Source: Rhodococcus pseudokoreensis | GTDB lineage: Bacteria; Actinomycetota; Actinomycetes; Mycobacteriales; Mycobacteriaceae | Reading direction: 5' to 3' | Assembly: GCF_017068395.1 (NCBI RefSeq) | Contig: NZ_CP070619.1 | Span: 6,448,001 to 6,512,000, forward strand | DNA: 64,000 nt | Shown: positions 9,001 to 17,653 of the stretch, in pieces | Layout: each line of letters starts with the position of its first letter | Numbering within the stretch: the stretch's first letter is position 1 | Notes under the pieces: generated by a model | What the model was told of the DNA's origin: nothing | The model's database searches: none | Seen by the model: the letters and a program-made list of their open reading frames with translations, nothing else | Translations under genes and position numbers: made by a program

Positions 9001-10038
9001 TTACGTGAGCGCTCCCGGCTGCAACGGCATCAGGAGAGAGTACGCACTCGCGGGGTCGGATGTGTGAACGGATCGTGGCCGGATGGCGAGGGGTGTGATG
9101 GGTCCACCGACCCGGAACGTCAACTGCTCGCCCGGCAGCGCGTCGACGGCTTCGAGGAGAAAACCGGCGTTCACCTGCACGTGGAAGCGGACGGGCTGCT
9201 CGGTGCCCGGGTGGCCGACGACGATCTCGCCCGATTCGAGAACCCCCAGATCCACCCGGTCACCCGCGTCGGCCAGGAGTGCGCGCAGGGTCGCCGAGGA
9301 GAAGGTGTGTTCGATTCCCGGGTCGCGGGGTGACAGGCCGCGATGGTCGGGGAAGGCGCCGACGACGAGACCGGTGGTGAGCTGTTCGCAGCCGCAGCGG
9401 AGGGTGATCGAGTCGGCGCCCACGACGACGGTCACCGTGCGGTGGCGTCGCAGCAACCCGGCAGCGTCGTCCAGGAACGTGCACGGGACGACCACGGAGA
9501 TCGGGTCAACCGGCGGTTCGAGCACGGCCGCTGTTCCGACCGCCAGCCGGTAGCGGTCGGTGGTGACGAGCCGCAGCACGTCGTGGTCCGTCTCGAAGAG
9601 GCAGCCGCGCAGTACCGGGAACTCCGAGTCGGCGTCGGCGGCGAACCGCACCGCACCGACCGCGGCGATGAGGTCGGCGGTTCGGAGCACGACCGTCAAC
9701 TCTCGGTCCGCTCGGGCGTCGAGCAGGCGGTGAATCCTCGTCAGTTCGCGGCGGGCGTCGTCCAGGCCCTGCTCGAGCCGGCCGAGATGCCGGTCCAGAA
9801 GTCCGTGGGCGTCGCTGCCGCTCAGCACGGCGCCCATCTCCTTTACCGGCATCCCCACCCGGCGCATCGCGGCGACGAGGGCGGCGGCGTCCACCTGCCG
9901 GTCCGTGTACCAGCGGTACCCCGTGCGCGGGTCGACCGCGTGCGGGGTGAGCACCCCGGCCTTGTCGTAGAACCGCAGCGCGCTGACCGATAGACCGGAC
10001 GCGCGGGCGAGTTCACCGATGCTGAGCACGGCGCCCAC
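9001..10038 (-). CDS. MerR-family regulator fused to a DnaN (sliding clamp)-like C-terminal region
   Basis: 345 residues, GTG at 10038 (alternative GTG at 10029, starting VLSIGEL). Residues about 1-75 are a MerR winged helix (SIGELARASGLSVSALRFYD, then DPRTGYRWYTDRQ); residues about 80-115 look helical, as in the MerR dimerisation coil. The rest resembles two of the three domains of the DNA polymerase III beta clamp: PVLRGCLFE followed by LRLVTTDRYRLAV, then VNAGFLLEAVDALPGEQL, TPLAIRP and SLLMPLQPG near the end. The start overlaps the upstream TPR-like gene by 26 nt, so the two are co-expressed. Known: MerR proteins bend promoter DNA as dimers. Inference: the clamp-like part senses a ligand or a partner, or oligomerises. 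Confidence 0.85.
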   Translation of the reverse strand: MGAVLSIGELARASGLSVSALRFYDKAGVLTPHAVDPRTGYRWYTDRQVDAAALVAAMRRVGMPVKEMGAVLSGSDAHGLLDRHLGRLEQGLDDARRELTRIHRLLDARADRELTVVLRTADLIAAVGAVRFAADADSEFPVLRGCLFETDHDVLRLVTTDRYRLAVGTAAVLEPPVDPISVVVPCTFLDDAAGLLRRHRTVTVVVGADSITLRCGCEQLTTGLVVGAFPDHRGLSPRDPGIEHTFSSATLRALLADAGDRVDLGVLESGEIVVGHPGTEQPVRFHVQVNAGFLLEAVDALPGEQLTFRVGGPITPLAIRPRSVHTSDPASAYSLLMPLQPGALT

Positions 10039-10525
10039 TCTGCCCCGGCGGTCCGACAGTCGCGTCCAGTTCGGCGCGGAGGCGGGCGATGCCCCCGCGG
10101 ATCATCCGTCCGTAGCCGTCGTCCGCGAGGTGTTCGCAGCACTGCGCTGCCCGATCGAGATGGTGGCGCGCCTCGGCCGACTGGCCGAGGGCGTGACGAG
10201 CGGCCGCCACGTTGAGGTGCAGCGACGGGTAGAAGCCTGCGACCGACAGGGACGAGTGATGCTCCTTCGCGCGGTCGTCGGTCAGGGAGTCGGCAGCATC
10301 CAGGGCTCGCAGGTCCCAGCGCAGTTCCTCGGCGGGGTCCGTCTGGACGTCCGCCATGTAGTGGGCCAGCGTGACGACGTGCAGCGGGTCCGGCGCGATG
10401 TCGCCGGAGCCCTGGAGGGCGTCCCACACCTCCTCGAAGATGCGACGGGCGCCCTCCCGGTCACCCGCTACTGCCCGTTCCTGCCCCTGCGCGATCCTCG
10501 CCATGACGGCGTCCGGTCTGTCCAT
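10013..10525 (-). CDS. TPR-like helical repeat protein, hypothetical
   Basis: 170 residues, predicted all alpha-helical and cytosolic, ATG at 10525. The pattern is TPR-like: ARIAQGQERAVAGDREGARRIFEEVW at the N-terminus and NVAAARHALGQSAEARHHLDRA later, with the A-x-G-D/E-x-x-x-A spacing of TPR helices. Similar proteins of about 170 residues occur in actinobacteria without a defined role. Its 3' end overlaps the MerR-clamp gene by 26 nt, suggesting a two-gene operon and a shared job, perhaps protein-protein contact with the regulator. Confidence 0.75.
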   Translation of the reverse strand: MDRPDAVMARIAQGQERAVAGDREGARRIFEEVWDALQGSGDIAPDPLHVVTLAHYMADVQTDPAEELRWDLRALDAADSLTDDRAKEHHSSLSVAGFYPSLHLNVAAARHALGQSAEARHHLDRAAQCCEHLADDGYGRMIRGGIARLRAELDATVGPPGQSGRRAQHR

Positions 10526-10568
10526 GCAGACAACGCTGAGGCCTCGACCAGGTCGAGGGTCAACCCGG

Positions 10569-11024
10569 CTACTTGCCCTCGGCCGCCGACTTGATCCGGG
10601 CGAGGGTGGTGTTCATGCCGTTCACCAGGTCGACCTCGAAGTCCTCGTTGCCGCCGAGGACGGTCTTGACGAGGAACTGCGACACCTTGGACGTTCCGGT
10701 CGGGGCTTCGCGGCGCTCGATGACCTTGGTTCCGCTTGCGGTCTGCTCGAGTTCGTACGACCAGATGGTGCGGTTCTCGAGGATCCGGAAGGCGATGGCC
10801 TTGTTCGGCTGGAACGTCACGACCTTCGACGTGGTCGGCCACACGAGGAGGCCCTTACGGTTGATGTTGACGGTTTTCGTGCCCTCTTCGACGACGCCGC
10901 CGAGGACGCGCATCTTGCGGCACTGGGGGCTCCACTCGCCCATCCGCTTGAGATCCGAGACGACGGCCCACACGTCTTGCGGGGTCGCGTCGATGTCGAT
11001 GCTTGCTTCGAGGGTGGTTGCCAT
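10569..11024 (-). CDS. SRPBCC (polyketide cyclase/START-like) family protein
   Basis: 151 residues, ATG at 11024, with GGAG seven bases upstream. The N-terminus ASIDIDATPQDVWAVVSDL is the usual SRPBCC opening, followed by GEWSP, a beta-rich middle and a C-terminal helix (VNGMNTTLARIKSAAEG). These proteins form a hydrophobic pocket binding lipids or aromatic ligands; no catalytic residue can be assigned. It stands 43 bases upstream of the TPR-like gene on the same strand and might be in the same transcript. Confidence 0.88.
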   Translation of the reverse strand: MATTLEASIDIDATPQDVWAVVSDLKRMGEWSPQCRKMRVLGGVVEEGTKTVNINRKGLLVWPTTSKVVTFQPNKAIAFRILENRTIWSYELEQTASGTKVIERREAPTGTSKVSQFLVKTVLGGNEDFEVDLVNGMNTTLARIKSAAEGK

Positions 11025-11499
11025 CGGCTGCTCCAGTCAGGGAAGGTGGTACGTAAGGTAACAATTACTTTGGCGTCATGGTAGGCCCTGTGGCCAGAGG
11101 GCTGTGCGGTAGGTCACTGGATTCTCGTCCACACTGCAGTTTTCCAGCACTTCCGCGCGCCTCATCGAAACCGTGTAACCAAAGGGGCACGATTGGCGAT
11201 GAGTCAATAGTGCGACGAACTGTCGCCGATGCAATGGCGCAAATCGGAAAGTTGTCGAGTCGGTGTTCGGAAGTGATCGGTAGTGAATGTTCATTCGATC
11301 CTGCGGTGGGACCGCAGCCCTCTCCCTCTACTCGAATCAGCCCGATTGCAAGGACGTCCGTCCTCGTGGCCGAGTGAAAAACTCGAACGTCTGATGACGC
11401 CACGCGAAATCGAGGAAGCTCTCCGCGGCCGGTCGTAGACACGGTCGTGGCTCCCGCAATCCCGTCACTCTCCGCCCGGACCCGGGGGAGACTGGGGTT
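11025..11499. other. Intergenic region without a supported gene
   Basis: 475 bases between the divergent SRPBCC and histidine ammonia-lyase genes. It is less GC-rich than the flanks (especially about 11150-11350). Short frames are open on both strands, but they lack a plausible RBS and have poor codon bias. It must hold the divergent promoters. A small inverted repeat, gtaacaattac, lies near 11057-11070 in front of the SRPBCC gene. Nothing else recognised. Confidence 0.6.
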
Positions 11500-13047
11500 G
11501 TGGGAGCCGAAGAGTGTGTCGTGGTCGGAACCGGTGCGGTCTCCGCCGAAGAAGTGATCCGGGTGGCGCGCCACGGTGCGCCGGTGCGGATCTCGCGCGA
11601 CGCGATGTCGGCGATGGCGGAAACCCGCAAACGCATCGAGGCGCTGGCCGAGGACCCGAAGCCCGTCTACGGCATCTCGACGGGGTTCGGGGCCCTCGCC
11701 ACCCGGCACATTCCCTTCGCCCTGCGCACGCAACTGCAGCGCAGCCTGGTCCGCTCGCACGCGGCGGGGTCGGGTCCCGAGGTCGAGCGAGAAGTGGTGC
11801 GGGCCTTGATGTTGTTGAGGTTGTCGACGCTGGCCACCGGGCGGACGGGGGTGCGGCCGGAGGTCGCGCAGGTCTACGCCTCGCTGCTGTCGGCGGGGAT
11901 CACTCCGGTGGTGCACGAGTACGGCAGCCTCGGGTGCTCCGGTGATCTGGCGCCGCTGGCTCATGTCGCGCTGGCGGTGATCGGTGAGGGCACGGTGCGC
12001 GGCGCGGACGGCGCACTCGTGCCGGCCGCGAGTGCACTGTCCGCTGCGGGGATCGCGCCGGTGGTCCTCGAGGAGAAGGAGGGGCTCGCCCTCATCAACG
12101 GCACCGACGGCATGCTCGGCATGCTGGTGCTGGCGTGCGAGGACCTGCGCGCGCTGCTGCGGTTGGCCGACGTGACGGCGGCGATGAGTGTGGAGGGGCT
12201 GCTCGGCACGGACCGGGTGTTCGCCCCCGATCTGCAGGCGCTGCGGCCGCACCCCGGTCAGGCCCGGGCCGCCGCGAACATGGTCCGGTTGCTCGCCGGC
12301 TCCGAGATCGTGCAGAGTCACGCCAACCCGAGTTGCACGGTGGTGCAGGACGCGTATTCGTTGCGGTGCGCGCCGCAGGTCGCGGGTGCCGCGCGGGACA
12401 CCCTGGCGCACGCCGAGCGGGTGGCGTCGTGGGAACTGGCGAGCGCCGTCGACAACCCGGTGGTGACGCTCGACGGGCGGGTGGAGTCGAACGGCAATTT
12501 CCACGGGGCGCCGGTCGGGTACGTCCTGGATTTCCTGGCCATCGTGGTCGCGGATGTGGCGAGCATGAGTGAGCGCCGCACCGACCGGTTCCTCGACGTC
12601 GCGCGCAACCACGGGTTGCCGCCGTTCCTGGCGGACGATCCGGGTGTGGACAGTGGTCACATGATTGCGCAGTACACGCAGGCGGCGATCGTGTCGGAAC
12701 TGAAGCGGCTGGCGGCGCCGGCGAGTGTCGACTCGATTCCGTCGTCGGCGATGCAGGAGGACCATGTGTCGATGGGGTGGTCCGCTGCCCGGAAGCTGCG
12801 CCGGGCGGTCGACGGGCTCACTCGGGTCCTCGCCGTCGAGGCGTTGACTGCCGCTCGGGCGCTCGACCTGCGGGCGCCGCTCGCACCGTCGCCGGCGACG
12901 GGGGCGGTGCGGGACACGATCCGCGAGCATGTCGCCGGGCCGGGAACCGACCGTCACCTAGCGCCGGAGATCGAGGCCGCGGTCGCCCTCGCCGCCTCCG
13001 GCGCACTGGTCGCGAGCGCGGAGTCGGTGGTGGGGCGGCTGGACTGA
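11500..13047 (+). CDS. hutH: Histidine ammonia-lyase (aromatic amino acid lyase family)
   Basis: 515 residues, GTG at 11500 after a G-rich RBS-like stretch. Deaminates L-histidine to urocanate with the MIO electrophile, which forms by cyclisation of an internal tripeptide. Here that tripeptide is Cys-Ser-Gly (GSLGCSGDLAPLAH) rather than Ala-Ser-Gly, a variant known in actinobacterial HutH. Other family signatures: YGISTGFGALA near residue 60, NGTDGML, QDAYSLRCAPQV, and SMQEDH-like SSAMQEDHVSMGW. No other hut gene is nearby. Histidine is the most likely substrate by overall similarity; other aromatic amino acids cannot be excluded. Confidence 0.88.
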   Translation: MGAEECVVVGTGAVSAEEVIRVARHGAPVRISRDAMSAMAETRKRIEALAEDPKPVYGISTGFGALATRHIPFALRTQLQRSLVRSHAAGSGPEVEREVVRALMLLRLSTLATGRTGVRPEVAQVYASLLSAGITPVVHEYGSLGCSGDLAPLAHVALAVIGEGTVRGADGALVPAASALSAAGIAPVVLEEKEGLALINGTDGMLGMLVLACEDLRALLRLADVTAAMSVEGLLGTDRVFAPDLQALRPHPGQARAAANMVRLLAGSEIVQSHANPSCTVVQDAYSLRCAPQVAGAARDTLAHAERVASWELASAVDNPVVTLDGRVESNGNFHGAPVGYVLDFLAIVVADVASMSERRTDRFLDVARNHGLPPFLADDPGVDSGHMIAQYTQAAIVSELKRLAAPASVDSIPSSAMQEDHVSMGWSAARKLRRAVDGLTRVLAVEALTAARALDLRAPLAPSPATGAVRDTIREHVAGPGTDRHLAPEIEAAVALAASGALVASAESVVGRLD

Positions 13048-13102
13048 CGCCGTTGAAGTCTCGAGTCTCGCGAATTACCGTGGACTGCAGGAGATGGTCC
13101 GC

Positions 13103-13966
13103 ATGACACTCGCGGAATTCGACACACGCCGGAAGACCGTCGACACCGACCGTGGACCGGTCAGCTACCTCGATTCCGGTACCGGACGGGTGGCGTTCTT
13201 CATTCACGGCGTCGGCACGTCCGGCTACCTGTGGCGCAACGTGATCCGTCAGCTCGAGGACGAACGACGGTGCATCGCCCTGGACCTCCCGCTGCACGGT
13301 CACACCCCCGCCGCACCGGATCAGGACTTCACGCTGGGCGCCCTGGCCGACGTCGTCGCGGCCACCTGCGACGCGCTGGGCCTGGAGAAGGTCGACGTCG
13401 TCGCCAACGACACCGGCGGCGCGGTCGCACAGATCTTCGCCGCCCGGCACCCCGACCGGTTGTCGACGCTGACGCTGACGAACTGCGACACCCACGACAA
13501 CGTGCCGCCGAAGGCGTTCCTGCCGGCCGTGTTGCTGGCCAGGGCCGGACTGCTCGCCCGCATCCTGCCGCCGTTGACGAGGAACGTGACGAGGGCTCGT
13601 AATCTATTGTACGGCACCGGGTATCAGAACGTGCGTTCCCTGCCGGAAGAGATCGTGGCGGCGTACGTCGAGCCGCTGCTCGGCACCCGCGACCGTGCGC
13701 TGCTCTTCCAGCGCTGGATCGCGTCGCTGAATCCGCGCGACCTGCTCGCGGTCGAGTCGGACCTCGCGGCGCTCGAGGTGCCCACACTCATCGTGTGGGG
13801 CACCGGGGACCTGTTCTTCCGGACCTCGTGGGCCTACCGGCTCCGTGATCTCATTCCGGGTGCGCGGGAAGTCGTGGAGATCCGGGGCGGCAAGCTGTTC
13901 TTCCCCGACGAGCGTTCACGCGAACTGGTCGTCGAACTGCGCAGATTCTGGGCGGCCCGGTCCTGA
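13103..13966 (+). CDS. Alpha/beta-hydrolase fold protein with Asp at the nucleophile position
   Basis: 287 residues. The ATG at 13103 is preferred over the one at 13094 because AGGAG (13089-13093) abuts the latter but is nine bases from the former. The oxyanion region HGVGTSGYLW and fold are clear. The nucleophile elbow reads VANDTGGAV, putting Asp where esterases have Ser, as in haloalkane dehalogenases and epoxide hydrolases. At the end, where the catalytic His is expected (G-x-x-H-F-x-P-E-E), the sequence is GGKLFFPDERS, with Leu in place of His. Function is therefore unclear: dehalogenase-like, or no longer a hydrolase. It follows hutH by 55 bases on the same strand. Confidence 0.85.
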   Translation: MTLAEFDTRRKTVDTDRGPVSYLDSGTGRVAFFIHGVGTSGYLWRNVIRQLEDERRCIALDLPLHGHTPAAPDQDFTLGALADVVAATCDALGLEKVDVVANDTGGAVAQIFAARHPDRLSTLTLTNCDTHDNVPPKAFLPAVLLARAGLLARILPPLTRNVTRARNLLYGTGYQNVRSLPEEIVAAYVEPLLGTRDRALLFQRWIASLNPRDLLAVESDLAALEVPTLIVWGTGDLFFRTSWAYRLRDLIPGAREVVEIRGGKLFFPDERSRELVVELRRFWAARS

Positions 13967-13986
13967 GCCGGGTTCAGCAGCCTGAT

Positions 13987-15243
13987 TCAGCGCAGCGGGT
14001 CGAAATGCCGCATGACGGCGGGAACCTCGCCGCCGGTCATGGAGTCGGCCATCATGCGTCCGGTGAGCGGCCCCAGCGCGATGCCCCACATGCCGTGGCC
14101 GCCCGCCACATGCACACGAGGGGAGCGGGTGCCGCCGACGAGCGGAAGTCCGTCGGTGGTGCAGGGCCGCGATCCGACCCACTCCTCCCGACGCGATTCC
14201 CAGTCGATGCCGGTGAACATGGGCGTCGCGGCCGCGATGATCGCCTGCACCCGGCGCGGGTCGAGAGGGGCGTCGGGACTGCGGAATTCCATCATTCCGG
14301 CCACGCGGAAACGGTCGTGCAGCGGGGTGCACGCCACCCGCTGGGTGGGGAAGTAGATCGGGTTCTTCGGCATCTGCTCGGGCTGGACACTGAAGCTGTA
14401 CCCGCGGCCGGCCTGCACCAGGGCGCGGACACCGAACGGGCGGGCGAGAGTATTGAGGTGTGCGCCGCCGGCGAGGACGACGGAATCGGCGGTGACCGTG
14501 TCGCCGGAAGCCGCGGCCAGCCGGACGCCCGACTGCCCCTGATCCTGCACCGCCACCACGTCGAAGCCGGACCTGATCTCGCCGCCCCGGGCGCGGACCG
14601 CGTCGGCGAGCGAATGCACGAAGCGCGGCGGGTCGATGAAGCGCTGGTTGCGCAGCCGCAGCCCGGAGTGCACGCCGTCGCCGAGACTCGGCTCGAGAGA
14701 GTGGATCTCGTCCCGGTCGACGCGGTCGTACTCGACCTCGCCACCCGCGGCTTCGACGTGCCGGAACTCGTCGACGAGCACTTCCCGGTCCTCGTCCGAC
14801 TTGAACGCGGTGAGGAACGGATCGGCGAGATGCGTGTGCTCCCGCACGCCGCCGTCCGCGAGTTCGTCGTAGGCGCCCAGGGAGATCCGGTTGACCTCGG
14901 CGTACACCTTCATCGCGTCAGCCCACCGGGAGGGAGTGCAGTGCCGGGCGAAGCCGACGAGGAAACGCACCAGCCGCAGATCGGTCGTGAACGGAACGTA
15001 GACCGGTGAGGACGGATTCAGCATCGCGCGCAGGCCGTACCGCAGCACGGCCGGTTCGGGCAGCGGCAGCGTCAATGCCGGTGCGAGCCAACCCGCATTG
15101 CCCCACGACGCATCCGCCGCGACACCCGTACGGTCGACGACGGTGACGCGCACGCCACGCTCCTGGAGGAACCACGCCGTGGACAATCCGACGACGCCTG
15201 CTCCGACGATCGCGACATGGTCAGGGCGCTGCACTGTGTTCAT
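13987..15243 (-). CDS. dadA: D-amino acid dehydrogenase, FAD-dependent (DadA-like)
   Basis: 418 residues, ATG at 15243. The N-terminal dinucleotide motif AIVGAGVVGLSTAWFL is followed by an acidic end of beta-2 region (VTVVDR), and near the C-terminus GSRPCTTDGLPLVGG and AGGHGMWGIALGP typical of DadA/glycine oxidase-type enzymes. It would oxidise D-amino acids to 2-oxo acids and ammonia at the membrane, passing electrons to the respiratory chain. It is 85 bases downstream of the PucR gene on the same strand, so the PucR protein is its likely regulator. Exact amine substrate not provable from sequence. Confidence 0.9.
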   Translation of the reverse strand: MNTVQRPDHVAIVGAGVVGLSTAWFLQERGVRVTVVDRTGVAADASWGNAGWLAPALTLPLPEPAVLRYGLRAMLNPSSPVYVPFTTDLRLVRFLVGFARHCTPSRWADAMKVYAEVNRISLGAYDELADGGVREHTHLADPFLTAFKSDEDREVLVDEFRHVEAAGGEVEYDRVDRDEIHSLEPSLGDGVHSGLRLRNQRFIDPPRFVHSLADAVRARGGEIRSGFDVVAVQDQGQSGVRLAAASGDTVTADSVVLAGGAHLNTLARPFGVRALVQAGRGYSFSVQPEQMPKNPIYFPTQRVACTPLHDRFRVAGMMEFRSPDAPLDPRRVQAIIAAATPMFTGIDWESRREEWVGSRPCTTDGLPLVGGTRSPRVHVAGGHGMWGIALGPLTGRMMADSMTGGEVPAVMRHFDPLR

Positions 15244-15328
15244 GACTCCATGATCGGCGGGCGACGGAGCCGGGGCAGTAGCCGTTCGGCCAATCCCGGA
15301 CAGTGCCCCCTGTGCAATCGGCCAGGGG

Positions 15329-16492
15329 TCACAAATCCCGCAGTCCCGTCAGCTTCAGGTGCAGCATCAGGATGAGCCGGGTGTCGGCGTCGGCCAGGTC
15401 CACGTCGCACGAATCGACGCAGCGCCGCAGCCGATTCCTCAGCGTGTTGGGGTGCACGTGCAGCGCGGCGGCGGCATCGGCGACGTCGCCGCCGTGCGCC
15501 AGGAAGGCGCGGGCCGTGGCGACGAGATCCGTGCCGTGCTGCTCGTCGTGCCGAATGAGCGCGGCGAGCGGGGTGAGCTCGCCCAGGCCGTCGAAGATGT
15601 CGGCGACGCGCAACGCCAGCACGGACGCGAGACTGTCCCGCATCGTCCCGGCGACACCACCGGACCGGGCGTGCTGCAGCACCGTGAGAACCCGGTCGGC
15701 GTCCCCGCGCGACAGGTGCGCCTGGCTGGCCGTGCTCACCTCGCGTCCGACGGCGACCACGAACGTGGCCCCGCTGCGGGCGCGGCCGAGGAAGTCCTCG
15801 GCGAGGCGCCGGACGTCCTTCTCCGACGCGGCGATGACCACGTAGATGACGTCGTCGAGTTGGGCGGCCACCGAATCGACCGCCAGCGTGTCGAGGTACA
15901 GGCCGAGGGAGGCGAGCAAACCGGACGGCAGCGGGCGCCCGATCGCGACGGGCGCGGCCGCCGCGACCGTCAGCCGTCCCTCCAGCCGGAGGTCGTCGGC
16001 GGCACGGAAAGCGGGCTCGCCGCCGTTGATCAGCGCACGGACGCGGTCGACCTGCATCCGGCGCGTCACGTCCACCCGTTCCCGCTCCGCCGCGATGTGC
16101 TCGGCGACGACCGGGACCGCGGACCGCAGAATCGATTCCTGTTCCGGGGTGGGGGCCGACGTCATCGCCGCCCAGATCGACCCGACCGACCGTCCCGCGT
16201 CCCGCACCGCGATCACCGCGCGGGGAGTCATGTTCGGCAGCCGCATGTCCACGTAGAAGACGTCGGTGTCCCGGTGCAGACGCTCGAAGACGCCCGCGTC
16301 CCCGAGGAGTTGCCGGTACTTCCCTGGCACCTGCCGTCCCAGGATGGTCTCGATGCGTGCTTGGTCCACGGCCTGCTCGCCGCTCGAATAGGCCAGGACC
16401 GTCGAGTTCTCGTCCTCGATCGTGATCGGGGCCCCGATCAGCTCGGCCAGCGACCCCGCCACCGTGAACAGGTCTTCACCGCGTAGGTCCAT
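15329..16492 (-). CDS. PucR/CdaR-type transcriptional regulator
   Basis: 387 residues from ATG at 16492 (MDLRGEDLF). The open frame continues far upstream, across the divergent dehydrogenase promoter and gene, and that extension is not credible. The N-terminal half contains a sensor-like region ([16 protein letters not shown], a PAS/GAF-like opening); the C-terminal end has the PucR helix-turn-helix ([24 protein letters not shown]). Such regulators respond to purine, amine or amino-acid metabolites. It precedes dadA in the same direction and is divergent from the alcohol dehydrogenase gene, so it may control either. Confidence 0.88.
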   Translation of the reverse strand: MDLRGEDLFTVAGSLAELIGAPITIEDENSTVLAYSSGEQAVDQARIETILGRQVPGKYRQLLGDAGVFERLHRDTDVFYVDMRLPNMTPRAVIAVRDAGRSVGSIWAAMTSAPTPEQESILRSAVPVVAEHIAAERERVDVTRRMQVDRVRALINGGEPAFRAADDLRLEGRLTVAAAAPVAIGRPLPSGLLASLGLYLDTLAVDSVAAQLDDVIYVVIAASEKDVRRLAEDFLGRARSGATFVVAVGREVSTASQAHLSRGDADRVLTVLQHARSGGVAGTMRDSLASVLALRVADIFDGLGELTPLAALIRHDEQHGTDLVATARAFLAHGGDVADAAAALHVHPNTLRNRLRRCVDSCDVDLADADTRLILMLHLKLTGLRDL

Positions 16493-16639
16493 GGGTGCGA
16501 GCCTAGTTGCCGGGCGCGATCCGGCCGGGTCTTCGCCGCGGTCCGTGTCCTCGAGACACGGGTCTCTTCGGTCCTGGCGGTGGCCACCCGTCACGGGCAT
16601 TGTGGGGGTATGGCGGCGACGCAGGGCGGAACCGGAACG

Positions 16640-17641
16640 ATGACCGCGTGGCGCGTGGTCGCTCCGGGCCCCGTCGCGGGCCACCCGCTGGAACGGGGCC
16701 GCGAGCGAATCCCCGAGCCGGGACCGGGCGATCTTCTCGTGAAGGTCCTCGCGTGCGGAGTGTGCCGCACCGACCTGCACGTGACGGAGGGGGATCTTCC
16801 CGTGCACCGGCCCCGGGTGACTCCCGGCCACGAGGTGGTGGGGGAGGTTGCCGCACTGGGTGATTCGGTGACCGGGTCCTTCGCCGTCGGGGACCGGGTG
16901 GGCATCGCGTGGCTGCGGCACACGTGCGGACAGTGCGCGGCCTGCCTGCGCGGCGCGGAGAATCTGTGCAGGCAGTCGCAGTACACGGGATGGGACGCGG
17001 ACGGCGGGTACGCCGAGTTCGCGACGGTCCCGGCCGGCTACGCGCTGCACCTGCCGGAGGGGTACACGGACACCGAACTCGCCCCGCTGCTGTGCGCCGG
17101 GATCATCGGTTACCGGGCACTCGAACGCGCCGCGGTCCCCGTCGGCGGCGCGCTGGGCATCTACGGGTTCGGCGGCAGCGCGCACCTCACCGCCCAGGTC
17201 GCGTCGACGCGCGGCGCCCGGGTGCACGTCATGACACGAGGGGCGGAGGCCCGGGCGCTGGCGGAGCGACTCGGGGCGGCATCCGTGCAGGGCGTACGCG
17301 ACACACCGCCGGAGCCCCTCGACTCCGCGATCCTGTTCGCCCCGGTCGGCGACCTGGTGCCCGTCGCGATGGAGGCGCTCGCCGACGGCGGCACCCTCGC
17401 CGTCGCCGGAATCCACCTCACCGACATCCCTGCGCTGGAATATCAGCGGCACCTGTTCCGGGAACGACAGATCCGCAGCGTCACCGCCAACACCCGTTCG
17501 GATTCCGTCGAATTCCTGCGCATCGCAGCGGAACACCGGCTGAGCATCGACACCCACCCGTACCCACTCGACCACGCCGACCGGGCACTGAAGGACCTGG
17601 CAGGCGGAAAGTTCAGCGGTGCAGCAGTTCTCGAGCCGTAG
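16640..17641 (+). CDS. Zinc-dependent alcohol dehydrogenase
   Basis: 333 residues from ATG at 16640 ([10 protein letters not shown]), which fits family starts; ATGs at 16610 and 16580 are also in frame. Medium-chain dehydrogenase with catalytic zinc ligands in GVCRTDLH and GHEVVGE, the four-cysteine structural zinc loop ([15 protein letters not shown]) and the Rossmann motif [10 protein letters not shown]. Oxidises an alcohol or reduces an aldehyde with NAD(P). The USP gene begins 12 bases after its stop and a HAD phosphatase follows, so the three form an operon. The universal stress partner suggests expression under hypoxia or stationary-phase stress, as seen for AdhA-like genes in mycobacteria (inference). 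Confidence 0.92.
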   Translation: MTAWRVVAPGPVAGHPLERGRERIPEPGPGDLLVKVLACGVCRTDLHVTEGDLPVHRPRVTPGHEVVGEVAALGDSVTGSFAVGDRVGIAWLRHTCGQCAACLRGAENLCRQSQYTGWDADGGYAEFATVPAGYALHLPEGYTDTELAPLLCAGIIGYRALERAAVPVGGALGIYGFGGSAHLTAQVASTRGARVHVMTRGAEARALAERLGAASVQGVRDTPPEPLDSAILFAPVGDLVPVAMEALADGGTLAVAGIHLTDIPALEYQRHLFRERQIRSVTANTRSDSVEFLRIAAEHRLSIDTHPYPLDHADRALKDLAGGKFSGAAVLEP

Positions 17642-17653
17642 AGGGAGAGAGAT

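Noticed and set aside
11078..11377. 99-residue plus-strand frame in the hutH upstream region
   Set aside because: No RBS, poor codon bias and no similarity to known proteins; the reverse-strand 72-residue frame is equally weak.
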